From Anaeroplasmataceae bacterium (GTDB taxonomy: Bacteria; Bacillota_I; Bacilli_A; Acholeplasmatales; Anaeroplasmataceae): a stretch of 64,000 bases of DNA. The translations under genes and the position numbers were made by a program. The notes under the pieces are model-generated. The model was not told the DNA's origin and did no database searches. It worked only from the letters and a program-made list of their open reading frames with translations. This document shows, in pieces, positions 1-8,397 of the stretch (the first letter of the stretch is position 1; every line of letters begins with the position of its first letter). The stretch covers positions 3,490-67,489 of the forward strand of contig JAHHSV010000004.1 in the NCBI GenBank assembly GCA_020025015.1. The letters run 5' to 3'.

Positions 1-284
1 ACTAGGCTTCTACCATCAACAACAAAGATTATAACATCTGCTTCAGTTGTTGCGATATCCACCTGAGCCTTGATTTCTACTGAAAAGGGAGCATCTTTAA
101 TTTCGATGCCCCCTGTATCAATCATATAGAATTCTTTTGATAACCAAGAGCCCTTAGCATATATTCTATCTCTAGTTACTCCTGGCTTATCATCAGTGAT
201 GGATAATCTATAGCCAAGAATACGATTAAATAATGAAGATTTACCAACATTAGGTCTACCAACAATAGCAATTTTTGGCAACAT
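1..284 (-). CDS. der: Ribosome-associated GTPase Der (EngA), N-terminal part
   Basis: The coding region runs off the left edge, leaving the first 94 codons. Der is an essential tandem-GTPase involved in assembly of the 50S subunit. The visible part is the first G domain: G1 P-loop GRPNVGKSS near residues 9-17, the switch region with PGVTRD near 35-40, and G3 DTGG near 56-59. The start is the ATG at 284, preceded by AGGAGTGG at a suitable distance. Only 18 bases separate it from the cmk-rpsA stop, so it is probably the downstream gene of that operon, as cmk and der cluster in many Firmicutes. The second G domain and KH-like domain lie outside the window. Confidence 0.95.
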   Translation of the reverse strand, partial: MLPKIAIVGRPNVGKSSLFNRILGYRLSITDDKPGVTRDRIYAKGSWLSKEFYMIDTGGIEIKDAPFSVEIKAQVDIATTEADVIIFVVDGRSL

Positions 285-302
285 TTTTATCCACTCCTAT
301 CT

Positions 303-2372
303 TTACTTTTCTAATACGTCCTTGAACATATCACCAAGAGTGGCAGTTTGTTCGCCTTCTTGATTGTCCATATACTTTTCATATTCTTCACGAGCTTCAG
401 CTTCAGCGATTTTACGAATGCTTAAACGTAATTTCCATTCACGTGGTCTAATTTCAGTGATCATTGCCTTCACTTCATCACCAGCTGAATAATAATCATC
501 TAGCTTACCATTTTGAGCTTCTGTTAAAGCTGCAGGAGCTGTAATGAAACCATTAACACCAAGTGTTTCAACAGTCATACCGTTTGTATCAACCTCAACA
601 ATCTTGCAATCAACAATATCGCCAACCTTAGCATCTACTCTTGCCCATGGATTATCGATTAAAGCCTTACGAGATAATGAAACTCTTTCTTTCTCAGGAT
701 TAATTTCATTAATAGCAACCTCAACCTCATCACCAATTTTTACATAATCATTGAAATTATCATCTGGATTCCAGCTATATTCTGATTGGTGTAATAAACC
801 ACGAACGCTTGGAGCTACCTCTAATAAGATACCATAAGGTAATTTGCTAACAACCTTACCAGTAACCTTGTCACCTTTTTTATGATTTTCAGCATACTCT
901 TCAATTGGAGTCTTTAATAATGCCTTGCGGCTTAAAGTAATCTTACCATTCTTTACACTTAAAACCTTAACTGTAACTTCATCACCAACTGCTAATACAT
1001 CTTCAATTTTTTCAATGTATGTATGGCAAATCTCAGGTAAACGTAGCATACCTTGTACATAGTTAAATTGTACAAAACATGCGAAAGGTAAAATTTTAAC
1101 AACCTTACCAGTTAATACATCACCTTCATGGATGCTTTCTAATTCATTATTAATATTTTCTTCACGAGCCTCATCAGCAAGAACTCTAGCTGAAACTAAT
1201 GCTGATTTACGATCAGTATCCAAGCTTAAAATTCTAACTGTAACCTTATCGCCAACCTTAGTATCTCTTGGAGCTTGGCTCTTTGGCATAAAGAAATGGA
1301 AGCCTTGATAATTTACAAAGAAGCCCTTATTAGCATTTTCACGCTCAACCTTAACCTCAATGCTTGTCTTATCCTCAACGAATTTTGCTAATTCATTGAA
1401 TTTTTCTTCCTTAATTAATTTTAAACGGCTGCAGTAAATTGAACCGCTATAGTCATTATCATCAACCTTAGTAATTTCAACTGTCATTTCATCGCCTACT
1501 TTTACTAAACCATCAAAAGTAGTAATATTCTTATCAAGAGTGTAATGATCCAAATGGATTCTACCCTCTGTAAACTGATGTAAGTCTAAGAATACTTCAT
1601 TAGGTGTTACACCTACTACTGTACCAGTTACAATTTGACCCTTTCTTGGCTTATTACCAAAGTCATCAATATTTACATCTTCCATGCTTTGGATTTCTTT
1701 TACATCACTCATTTTCTTACCTACCTTATCTAAAACAATTTTTATGATCTCATCACAAACCTCATCAATATTAAGGTTTGTCGTATCCAATAAAACAGCA
1801 TCCTCTGCCTGCTTAAGTGGAGCAATAGCACGAGTGCTATCCTTCCTATCTCTTTCGATTATATCCTTTAAAACCTCTTCATAGGAAACATCAACACCCT
1901 TTTCAACTAGCTCTAGTCTTCTACGTCTTGCTCTTTCCTCTTTTGAAGCTGTTAAAAACACCTTTACATCTGCATGTGGTAATACAACTGTACCAATGTC
2001 ACGACCATCCATTAGGATTTTACCAGTCTTAGCTGCATTACGCTCTAAATGAATCATCTTGTCTCTTACTACCTTTAAGCGACTTACAGCTGATACATTT
2101 TTTGTAACTCTATCAGTTCTAATTTCCTTTGATACATCCTTACCATTTAATAGGATTTTATCATTAGAATATTTAATTTCAATTTCATCTAAAAAACCAT
2201 ATTGTGATTCATCTTCTATTTCAATGCTGTTATCTAATACATATAATGTAATCGCTCTAAACATTGCTCCTGTATCTATATGGACAAAGCCTAATTTTTC
2301 GGCTATTTTTTTACTTATTGTCGATTTCCCAGACCCGGCTGGACCATCAAGTGCAACCTGAATGTTTGCCAT
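303..2372 (-). CDS. cmk-rpsA: Cytidylate kinase fused to ribosomal protein S1-like protein
   Basis: This is a 689-residue fusion. Residues 1 to about 218 are CMP kinase: P-loop DGPAGSGKST near residue 10, the GRDIGTVV segment, and an Arg-rich lid (ERARRRR). They make CDP/dCDP from CMP/dCMP. After residue 221 come about five OB-fold S1 units. The first two are diverged. The last three are typical and end in SRKAL or SIRKI. An upstream in-frame codon at 2432 could extend the gene, but ATG 2372 begins at MANIQV and follows AAGGAAG by 8 bases, so it is preferred. The S1 part starts with an internal ATG at 1712, preceded by AAGGTAGG, so a separate S1 protein could also be made. Cmk-S1 neighbours and fusions are known in Firmicutes; the internal start is inference. 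Confidence 0.93.
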   Translation of the reverse strand: MANIQVALDGPAGSGKSTISKKIAEKLGFVHIDTGAMFRAITLYVLDNSIEIEDESQYGFLDEIEIKYSNDKILLNGKDVSKEIRTDRVTKNVSAVSRLKVVRDKMIHLERNAAKTGKILMDGRDIGTVVLPHADVKVFLTASKEERARRRRLELVEKGVDVSYEEVLKDIIERDRKDSTRAIAPLKQAEDAVLLDTTNLNIDEVCDEIIKIVLDKVGKKMSDVKEIQSMEDVNIDDFGNKPRKGQIVTGTVVGVTPNEVFLDLHQFTEGRIHLDHYTLDKNITTFDGLVKVGDEMTVEITKVDDNDYSGSIYCSRLKLIKEEKFNELAKFVEDKTSIEVKVERENANKGFFVNYQGFHFFMPKSQAPRDTKVGDKVTVRILSLDTDRKSALVSARVLADEAREENINNELESIHEGDVLTGKVVKILPFACFVQFNYVQGMLRLPEICHTYIEKIEDVLAVGDEVTVKVLSVKNGKITLSRKALLKTPIEEYAENHKKGDKVTGKVVSKLPYGILLEVAPSVRGLLHQSEYSWNPDDNFNDYVKIGDEVEVAINEINPEKERVSLSRKALIDNPWARVDAKVGDIVDCKIVEVDTNGMTVETLGVNGFITAPAALTEAQNGKLDDYYSAGDEVKAMITEIRPREWKLRLSIRKIAEAEAREEYEKYMDNQEGEQTATLGDMFKDVLEK

Positions 2373-2399
2373 CTCATTCACTTCCTTATATTCTTTATA

Positions 2400-2429
2400 A
2401 TTATAACATAAATAAGCCTTTAAAGTAAA
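2400..2429 (-). promoter_or_regulatory. Probable promoter of cmk-rpsA-der
   Basis: The -10 TATAAT (2400-2405) is 18 bases from a -35 TTTACT (2424-2429). It lies inside the arm of the rluB terminator-like inverted repeat. Confidence 0.55.
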
Positions 2430-2464
2430 CAATAGATACTCCTATTTTTCCACTTTAAAGGCTT
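2414..2464 (-). terminator. Inverted repeat after rluB, probable terminator
   Basis: Thirteen-base perfect arms (2414-2426 and 2452-2464) enclose a 25-base loop. On the minus strand they are followed by TATTTATG rather than a clean U-run, so termination may be incomplete. The distal arm overlaps the cmk promoter. Confidence 0.5.
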
Positions 2465-2504
2465 TATTTTTCATTCTCGGCTTATTTATTAAATTATTAC
2501 TATC

Positions 2505-3227
2505 CTATATACCATAAAGCTGCTTAATTTCATGTGGCTTAAGCTGACGATACTCTCCCTCAGATAAGCCTTCAATTGAAACTCCAGCAAAGCTTTGAAT
2601 CTTAACCTTTTTTACAGGGAAGCCTAATGACTTCATAATATCCTTAACCTCACTATTTTTAACTAAAGGTATAGTTAAATAAAATAAGGTACTCCTATGC
2701 TCACGATCAAAATCAACATTATCAATTCGAGCACGCTTAGTCATTTTACCATTAAACGTAAAGCCCTTCATTAGCTTATTTACCGCATCCTGATTTAAAA
2801 TGCCCTCAACTCTAATTTGATAGGTTTTGCTAATTTCCTTGTGGCTTCTTGTAAGCTTATAGGCAAGGTCACCATCATTAGTTAAAATTAAAGCACCTGC
2901 TATATCAGCATCTAAAATTTCAACTGGAAATACTCTTTTACTCTTAACATCATCACCTAATAAGGAAGCGATAATGCGCTTTTTATTTTTATCAGTCAGG
3001 CTTGTAATATAGCCCTGAGGCTTATTTAGCAAAAAGTAAACCTTTTCTTCCTTGGTGATTGGCTTATTATCTACTAAAATAATATCACCGCTTCTAACCT
3101 TAGTTCCTAATAGAGTTACAACCTCACCATTAACCTTAACTCTACCATCAGTGATAATTTTTTCAGAAGCTCTACGTGAAGCAATACCAGCCTCTGCTAA
3201 AACCTTTTGTAAACGTTCTAATTCCAT
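2505..3227 (-). CDS. rluB: RsuA/RluB-family pseudouridine synthase with degenerate active-site motifs
   Basis: This 240-residue protein has an N-terminal S4 RNA-binding domain (residues 1-60, RLQKVLAEAGIASRRASE) and an RsuA/RluB-type synthase domain. RluB normally converts U2605 of 23S rRNA to pseudouridine. Motif I (LLNKPQGYITS) is present. Motif II, normally GRLDxxTxGL, reads EILDADIAGA: the presumed catalytic Asp stays but the Arg and Thr are gone. The usual EGRNRQVRRM motif is replaced by a segment around VKNSEVKDIM. The fold and C-terminal GEYRxL are kept. It may be inactive or act as an rRNA-binding assembly factor; that is inference. It is the last gene of an operon that starts with another synthase at 8244. 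Confidence 0.85.
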   Translation of the reverse strand: MELERLQKVLAEAGIASRRASEKIITDGRVKVNGEVVTLLGTKVRSGDIILVDNKPITKEEKVYFLLNKPQGYITSLTDKNKKRIIASLLGDDVKSKRVFPVEILDADIAGALILTNDGDLAYKLTRSHKEISKTYQIRVEGILNQDAVNKLMKGFTFNGKMTKRARIDNVDFDREHRSTLFYLTIPLVKNSEVKDIMKSLGFPVKKVKIQSFAGVSIEGLSEGEYRQLKPHEIKQLYGI

Positions 3228-3239
3228 AAAAAATCCTTT

Positions 3240-3854
3240 CTAGTTGTCTAAAATAACTACATTATCCATATCAACACCAGCCAAAGCATCAACTAATATG
3301 CTAGTGCTTCTATATATTTCCAAGCGTGAAATATTGGTATTTAAGAAGCAATTAGTACCAATCTCTAATAAGCTCTTTGGTAAAGATACTAGTTCTAGAT
3401 CCTGGCAATCATAAAATACAGCACCAGCTAATTTTTTCAAACTGCTTGAAGCATTAAATCTAACACTTTTTAAGCTTGAGCAATTTAAAAAGGCATTATT
3501 TCCAATAAATTCCACTGATTCTGGAATAACAATATCTACTAATGAATCACAATTATAAAACGCAAGCTGATCAATATATTCAATATTAATTTCGCCTTCA
3601 AAATCTAGGCCCTCTAAATTACTATGATTTTGAAAAGCCTTTCTACCAATTCTATAAATCCTTTTTCCCTTATAATTACTAGGAATTGTATAGCGCTTAG
3701 AATCACCATATACCCTTGCTATAGTATAAGCATCATTTTTTTCATCATAGGTATATTTAATTCTAGGTATCTCTAAAAACATTATTACACCTATAAGGCC
3801 TATGAAAATTAAGGCAATTATTGAACAGCTTATGATTCTTAAATTATGCTTCAT
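3240..3854 (-). CDS. Small membrane-anchored BspA-type leucine-rich repeat protein
   Basis: This 204-residue protein has one hydrophobic N-terminal segment (about residues 8-28) acting as a signal anchor. A short beta-rich linker (YTYDEKNDAYTIARVYGD) and roughly five LRR_5 units of the IGxxAFxxCxSLxxVxIPxSV type follow. The repeats should face outside the cell. BspA-like LRRs usually mediate adhesion or protein contacts; the ligand here is unknown. Its start overlaps the end of the upstream ABC exporter gene by 11 bases, so the two are translationally coupled. The small size and position in the exporter operon suggest an accessory surface or envelope subunit, which is inference. Confidence 0.8.
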   Translation of the reverse strand: MKHNLRIISCSIIALIFIGLIGVIMFLEIPRIKYTYDEKNDAYTIARVYGDSKRYTIPSNYKGKRIYRIGRKAFQNHSNLEGLDFEGEINIEYIDQLAFYNCDSLVDIVIPESVEFIGNNAFLNCSSLKSVRFNASSSLKKLAGAVFYDCQDLELVSLPKSLLEIGTNCFLNTNISRLEIYRSTSILVDALAGVDMDNVVILDN

Positions 3855-5631
3855 TAATCTTCTCCTGACCCTTATATTGAATACGATACAAATTATAATA
3901 CATTCCCTTTTTCTTTAAAAGAGCTTGATGATTACCCTCTTCCATAATTTCACCATGCTTTAAAACTATAATTTTATCCGCATGCTGAATTGTTGATAAT
4001 CTATGGGCAACTATAAGCATCGTACCAACGTTCATCATTTTTTCTAAGCTGCTTTGAATCAACATTTCTGTTTCTGTATCAATATTACTTGTAGCCTCAT
4101 CTAAAATCATAATATTAGGCTTATTAATAATTGTTCTAGCAAAGCTTATTAATTGGCGTTGACCTGCTGAAAAGTTACCACCACGCTCTAAAACCTCATG
4201 ATTGTAGCCATCTGGAAGCTTATTAATAAAACTATCAGCATTAACATATTTAGTCGCATCTATAACATCTTCTCTAGTAAACTTAGGATTATTTAAGGTT
4301 ATATTAGATTCGATAGTTCCACTAAACATAAATACATCTTGAAGCATTTGACCAATTAATTTTCTTAAGCAGGTAAGCTTAATAGTTTTAACATCAATAT
4401 CATCGATTAAAATTGTTCCCTTTTGAATTTCATAATTACGAACAATTAAGCCTAATATTGTTGTTTTACCAGCACCAGTAGCACCAACAAAGGCAACAGT
4501 TTCCTTAGGATTAACAATAAAAGAAACATCCTTTAATATCCAGTTTTCCTGCTCATAGGCAAACCATACATTTCTAAACTCAATCTTTCCAGCAAAATGA
4601 TCAACCCCTATACCTTCTTCGGCGGGCTCAGATTCATTTTCTAAAACACCTAAAATCTTTTCTGTTGCAGCAAATGATTGCTGAGCCTGACTAAATAAAT
4701 CAGCCAGCTGCTGTACTGGAGTAAAGAAGCTATTTATGTAATAATAGAATTTTACGAAATCCTTCGGTAATAATATACCACTACTTATAGTACCAATACC
4801 AAAGTATATAACAACAATTTGACTTACTAGGAATAAAACATAAATTAAAGGCTGGAATAGGGCACCTACTAAAATTTGAACAATTGATGATTTCTTAAGT
4901 GTATCATTTTTTCTTCTAAATTCTTCTAGCTTAGTATCCTCTTGATTAAAAATTTGAGTAACCTTCATACCACTTAAATTCTCAGATAGGAAGGAATTTA
5001 CATTACTTACATCTGTTCTAACCCTACGACTAACAACCCTTGAATAATGCTTTGATAAAATTGTAACAATAACTAAAACTGGCATAACACATAGTAAAAT
5101 TAAGGTTAGCTTCCAGGATAGCATAAACATATAAATGAATACTAAAATAATAGTTAAAAAGCTTGTAATAAAGGTTACTAAAACATTAGTAAAGAAATCA
5201 TTTAATTGCTGAGTATCACTAGTAACCCTGGTAACTAGCTTACCTACAGGTGTTTCATTTATTTTACTAATTGATAATGATTCAATTTTCAAAAAAACAT
5301 CACGACGAATTCCTACCAAAATCTTTTGACCAACATTTTGAATAAGCATACCACCAACATAGCTAATACCTATACCAATGACAACAATTCCCATAAAGGC
5401 AGCAATTAAAATAAGAGTTCTTGTTAATTTATCCTGGCTTGAAAAAGCCGGATTATCTAAAATACCAATAATTTCACCTTGAACATAGGCAGGCAATAAA
5501 TTAATCATTACCGTAACCATTGTCAAGAAAATACCTAAAATCAATTGAAACCTATAAGGCTTAGCAAATCTTAATAAAATGCCTAAAACCTTAGCATCAC
5601 TATATTTTCTTTCTTTATTATCTGATTTCAT
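3844..5631 (-). CDS. ABC exporter half-transporter, catalytic-Glu subunit (BmrD-like)
   Basis: This 595-residue protein has an N-terminal six-helix type IV exporter membrane domain (about residues 25-330) and a C-terminal nucleotide-binding domain. The Walker A is GATGAGKTT and the Walker B is IMILDEATS, with Glu512 as catalytic base. The switch His is in VAHRLST. The signature loop is non-canonical, FSAGQ instead of LSGGQ. Only 2 bases separate it from the upstream partner gene, whose Walker B carries Asp instead of Glu and whose signature is normal. That complementary asymmetry is the hallmark of heterodimeric multidrug or lipid exporters such as BmrCD and TM287/288. The substrate cannot be read from sequence. 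Confidence 0.93.
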   Translation of the reverse strand: MKSDNKERKYSDAKVLGILLRFAKPYRFQLILGIFLTMVTVMINLLPAYVQGEIIGILDNPAFSSQDKLTRTLILIAAFMGIVVIGIGISYVGGMLIQNVGQKILVGIRRDVFLKIESLSISKINETPVGKLVTRVTSDTQQLNDFFTNVLVTFITSFLTIILVFIYMFMLSWKLTLILLCVMPVLVIVTILSKHYSRVVSRRVRTDVSNVNSFLSENLSGMKVTQIFNQEDTKLEEFRRKNDTLKKSSIVQILVGALFQPLIYVLFLVSQIVVIYFGIGTISSGILLPKDFVKFYYYINSFFTPVQQLADLFSQAQQSFAATEKILGVLENESEPAEEGIGVDHFAGKIEFRNVWFAYEQENWILKDVSFIVNPKETVAFVGATGAGKTTILGLIVRNYEIQKGTILIDDIDVKTIKLTCLRKLIGQMLQDVFMFSGTIESNITLNNPKFTREDVIDATKYVNADSFINKLPDGYNHEVLERGGNFSAGQRQLISFARTIINKPNIMILDEATSNIDTETEMLIQSSLEKMMNVGTMLIVAHRLSTIQHADKIIVLKHGEIMEEGNHQALLKKKGMYYNLYRIQYKGQEKINEA

Positions 5632-5633
5632 AA

Positions 5634-7379
5634 TTAATTTACCTCCTTTTCTAAGGATTGTAAATTAACCATCTTTTGATAAAGCTCAGATGAAGCTAAA
5701 AGCTCATCATGGTTGCCAATTCCTACAACCTTACCCTCATCTAATAAAATTATTTTATCCAGATTCTTAACCGTACTAATACGATGGCTTACCATAATAG
5801 TAGTCTTGCCAACACGATTTTCCCTTAAATTTCTTAAAATACTTTCCTCAGTTTTCGTATCTACTGCACTAACTGAATCATCAAAAATCATAATTGGCGG
5901 ATTTTTAATTAACGCTCTTGCAATACTAATTCTTTGCTTTTGCCCACCACTTAAGGTTACTCCTCTTTCACCTACCATAGTTGCATACCCCTCACTAAAG
6001 CCATTAATATTCTCATCAACATCAGCAAGCTGAGCAGCCTTTATTATATCTTCATCTAATAAGTTCATATTAGAAAAAGCTATATTATTTCTTACTGTAT
6101 CACTAAATAGGAAATTATCCTGTGGCACATAGCCAATTGATTCTCTTACCTTCTTAACACTAATATCCATAATATCTGTATCATCTAAGAGAATACTATT
6201 TTTATCCAAGTTATACATACGTAAAAGCAAATCAACTAAGGTCGTTTTACCACAGCCTGTATGACCTAAAATACCAACAATCTCACCCTTATTAATGGTA
6301 AAATTGATGTCATCTAAAACTAATTCAGGATCATCTGGATAATGAAAATTCAAATGATTGAAGGTTATTTTGCCCCCAATTTCAACTGCAGTATTATTGT
6401 TATCCTTAATTTCAGGCTCCTCATCTAATAATTCAGTTACGCGCTTTAAGGAAGCCTTAGCCTGACTTCTTAAGTTAATAATCATACCAATTGCCATCAT
6501 TGGCCAGGTTAAGGTGTTAAAATAAGAAACGAAGGCTAGTAAATCACCTGCCGTAAAGCCCATTTTATCACCAACAATTAAATATGTACCAACTGCACAA
6601 AAGGTAGCGACAATTAGATTTAAAATAATCATTAAAAACGAGTTAAAGCTCATATATGACTTCAAATAATCAATACTCTTCTTATAATTATTCTCATTAA
6701 TGCTATCAAACTCATCAGCTTTTCCCTTTTCTCTAACAAAGGCTTTAATTACGCTAATACCAGTAATATTTTCTTGTGTAAAATCAGAAATTTCAGCATG
6801 AGATTTTTGAACCTTTTTGAACTTTACCTCCATTTTTTTACCATAACGCATAAAAACAAAGCCTAATAATAAAGCTGGTCCTAAAACAATCAAGGTTAAA
6901 ATCCAGTTTAAAATAAACATCTTAACTAAAACCATTGAGCCTAGAAAAACAAAGTCAATTATCATAACTGTTCCACGGCCAAATATTTCCTTAATTGTAA
7001 ACAAATCAGTTGTGTATAAGGACATTAGTGCACCTGTTTTATTTTTCTTATAATAGGTCTCAGAGAGCTTTTCTGAATGAGCAAACATCATATCACGCAT
7101 ATCTGCTTCTACCCTAACACCAATGCCAAAAATTGCATAGCGCCAAGCAAAACGACCAGAAAACATAATTAAAGCAATAAAGCCGATTTTCCATAGCATT
7201 GAATTAATTATACTTGGATCTTTTAAAATACTACCATCACTAATTCCATCAACTATTTTACCAAATATTTCTGGTATAAATAATTGAAAATAGTTAACAG
7301 CAAGTAAGGCTAAAAGGCCAGCTACAAAGAACCAAGCATATTTTTTATAAAATTGATTAACATACTTTCCAAACAACAT
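5634..7379 (-). CDS. ABC exporter half-transporter, degenerate-site subunit (BmrC-like)
   Basis: This 581-residue half-transporter has six membrane helices (about residues 15-310) and a nucleotide-binding domain. The Walker A is GHTGCGKTT and the signature is a normal LSGGQKQR. The Walker B reads IMIFDDSVSAVD, so the catalytic Glu is replaced by Asp501. The switch His is kept (VSHRIST). Paired with the next gene, one composite ATP site combines Asp501 with FSAGQ and is degenerate. The other combines Glu512 of the partner with LSGGQ and is competent. This matches the family of asymmetric heterodimeric exporters. It follows the pseudouridine synthase gene at 7384 after 4 bases, in one operon. 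Confidence 0.93.
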   Translation of the reverse strand: MLFGKYVNQFYKKYAWFFVAGLLALLAVNYFQLFIPEIFGKIVDGISDGSILKDPSIINSMLWKIGFIALIMFSGRFAWRYAIFGIGVRVEADMRDMMFAHSEKLSETYYKKNKTGALMSLYTTDLFTIKEIFGRGTVMIIDFVFLGSMVLVKMFILNWILTLIVLGPALLLGFVFMRYGKKMEVKFKKVQKSHAEISDFTQENITGISVIKAFVREKGKADEFDSINENNYKKSIDYLKSYMSFNSFLMIILNLIVATFCAVGTYLIVGDKMGFTAGDLLAFVSYFNTLTWPMMAIGMIINLRSQAKASLKRVTELLDEEPEIKDNNNTAVEIGGKITFNHLNFHYPDDPELVLDDINFTINKGEIVGILGHTGCGKTTLVDLLLRMYNLDKNSILLDDTDIMDISVKKVRESIGYVPQDNFLFSDTVRNNIAFSNMNLLDEDIIKAAQLADVDENINGFSEGYATMVGERGVTLSGGQKQRISIARALIKNPPIMIFDDSVSAVDTKTEESILRNLRENRVGKTTIMVSHRISTVKNLDKIILLDEGKVVGIGNHDELLASSELYQKMVNLQSLEKEVN

Positions 7380-7383
7380 ATAA

Positions 7384-8244
7384 TCACTCCATTAACTCTT
7401 TAAAATCACTAGGGATTTTAGCTTCTACTACCATATCCTTATCTTTAAGAGGATGATAAAATTCAAATCGATAGCTATGAAGCATAACTCTACTAGCATG
7501 CCTTAGGCTTCCACCATATAATTCATCACCAACTAAAGGATAACCCAAATACTTAAAATGAACTCTAATTTGGTGAGTTCTACCAGTTTCTAATAAGGCC
7601 TCACAAAGGCTAAAATGCTTATAATATTTTAAAACCTTATAGTGAGTTATAGCCTCTTGTCCTGTTTTAGAAACCCTTCTACGCTGATTATGATGCCTAT
7701 CCTCCCCAATTGGAGCATCAATGGTTCCCATATCAGGCTTAACATTACCAGAGGCTAATAATAAATAATAACGCTTGAAGCTATGAATACTAAAGCAATA
7801 ATTAAAAAAGCTTTCTGTTAGCATATCCTTAGCAAAAACTAAAACACCACTAGTTTCAATATCTAGCCTATGAATATATTTAACTGTATAAAAAATATTA
7901 TTTTCTAAATAATAATTCGCAACCATATTACAAACAGTTCTAGTTGTATTAACCTCATCTGGATGAACTAAATAACCTACTGGCTTATCAATGATCAATA
8001 AATAATCATCCTCATATAAAACCTTAATTTTAGCCTTATAGGGCTTATAGTTGACCATTTCCTTATAAATTATTTCAAGCTCATCACCAGTCTTTAAAGT
8101 CTGATTTCTGCTAGCAAGCTTTCCATTAACACTAATAGCCTTATCCATAAATAAATTATGAATTTTTTTCTTAGCTAAATGAAAGTAATTCAAAAAATCT
8201 ATCAAGCTATAATTATTAAATTTTTCATTAATCCTATAAATCAT
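7384..8244 (-). CDS. RluA/RluD-family pseudouridine synthase
   Basis: This 286-residue protein has an N-terminal S4 domain (about residues 14-60) and a RluA-type catalytic domain. The active-site motif HRLDIETSGVLVFAKD is intact, with the catalytic Asp in RLD. GRTHQIRVH, typical of the family, is also intact. It should isomerise uridines in rRNA or tRNA; the exact site is not predictable, and Firmicutes often carry several paralogues. The stop is TGA at 7384-7386, consistent with the standard code. It is the first gene of an operon that continues with an ABC exporter pair, a small LRR protein and a degenerate RluB homologue. Confidence 0.92.
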   Translation of the reverse strand: MIYRINEKFNNYSLIDFLNYFHLAKKKIHNLFMDKAISVNGKLASRNQTLKTGDELEIIYKEMVNYKPYKAKIKVLYEDDYLLIIDKPVGYLVHPDEVNTTRTVCNMVANYYLENNIFYTVKYIHRLDIETSGVLVFAKDMLTESFFNYCFSIHSFKRYYLLLASGNVKPDMGTIDAPIGEDRHHNQRRRVSKTGQEAITHYKVLKYYKHFSLCEALLETGRTHQIRVHFKYLGYPLVGDELYGGSLRHASRVMLHSYRFEFYHPLKDKDMVVEAKIPSDFKELME

Positions 8245-8298
8245 TTTGAATCACTTCCTTTCAAAAAGTTCAAGCCTTAAAGGGACACCCATTAAAAA

Positions 8299-8307
8299 AT
8301 TATAGCA
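8299..8307 (-). promoter_or_regulatory. Extended -10 promoter of the RluA/ABC/rluB operon
   Basis: TGCTATAAT on the minus strand forms an extended -10 (TGnTATAAT) about 55 bases before the start at 8244. No good -35 is visible. The gene start is preceded by AAAGGAAGTG. Confidence 0.5.
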
Positions 8308-8337
8308 TTTTTAGGCTTTTTTTCCTATAAATATTTT

Positions 8338-8379
8338 TAAAAAATGCAGTTAAGTCTCTTAATAGGAGAAAAACTGCAT
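8338..8379 (-). terminator. Rho-independent terminator of the queH-patatin transcript
   Basis: On the minus strand ATGCAGTT (8372-8379) pairs with AACTGCAT (8344-8351). An inner TCTC/GAGA pair extends the stem, and six U residues follow. Confidence 0.8.
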
Positions 8380-8397
8380 AATTTATATTTTAAAAAA

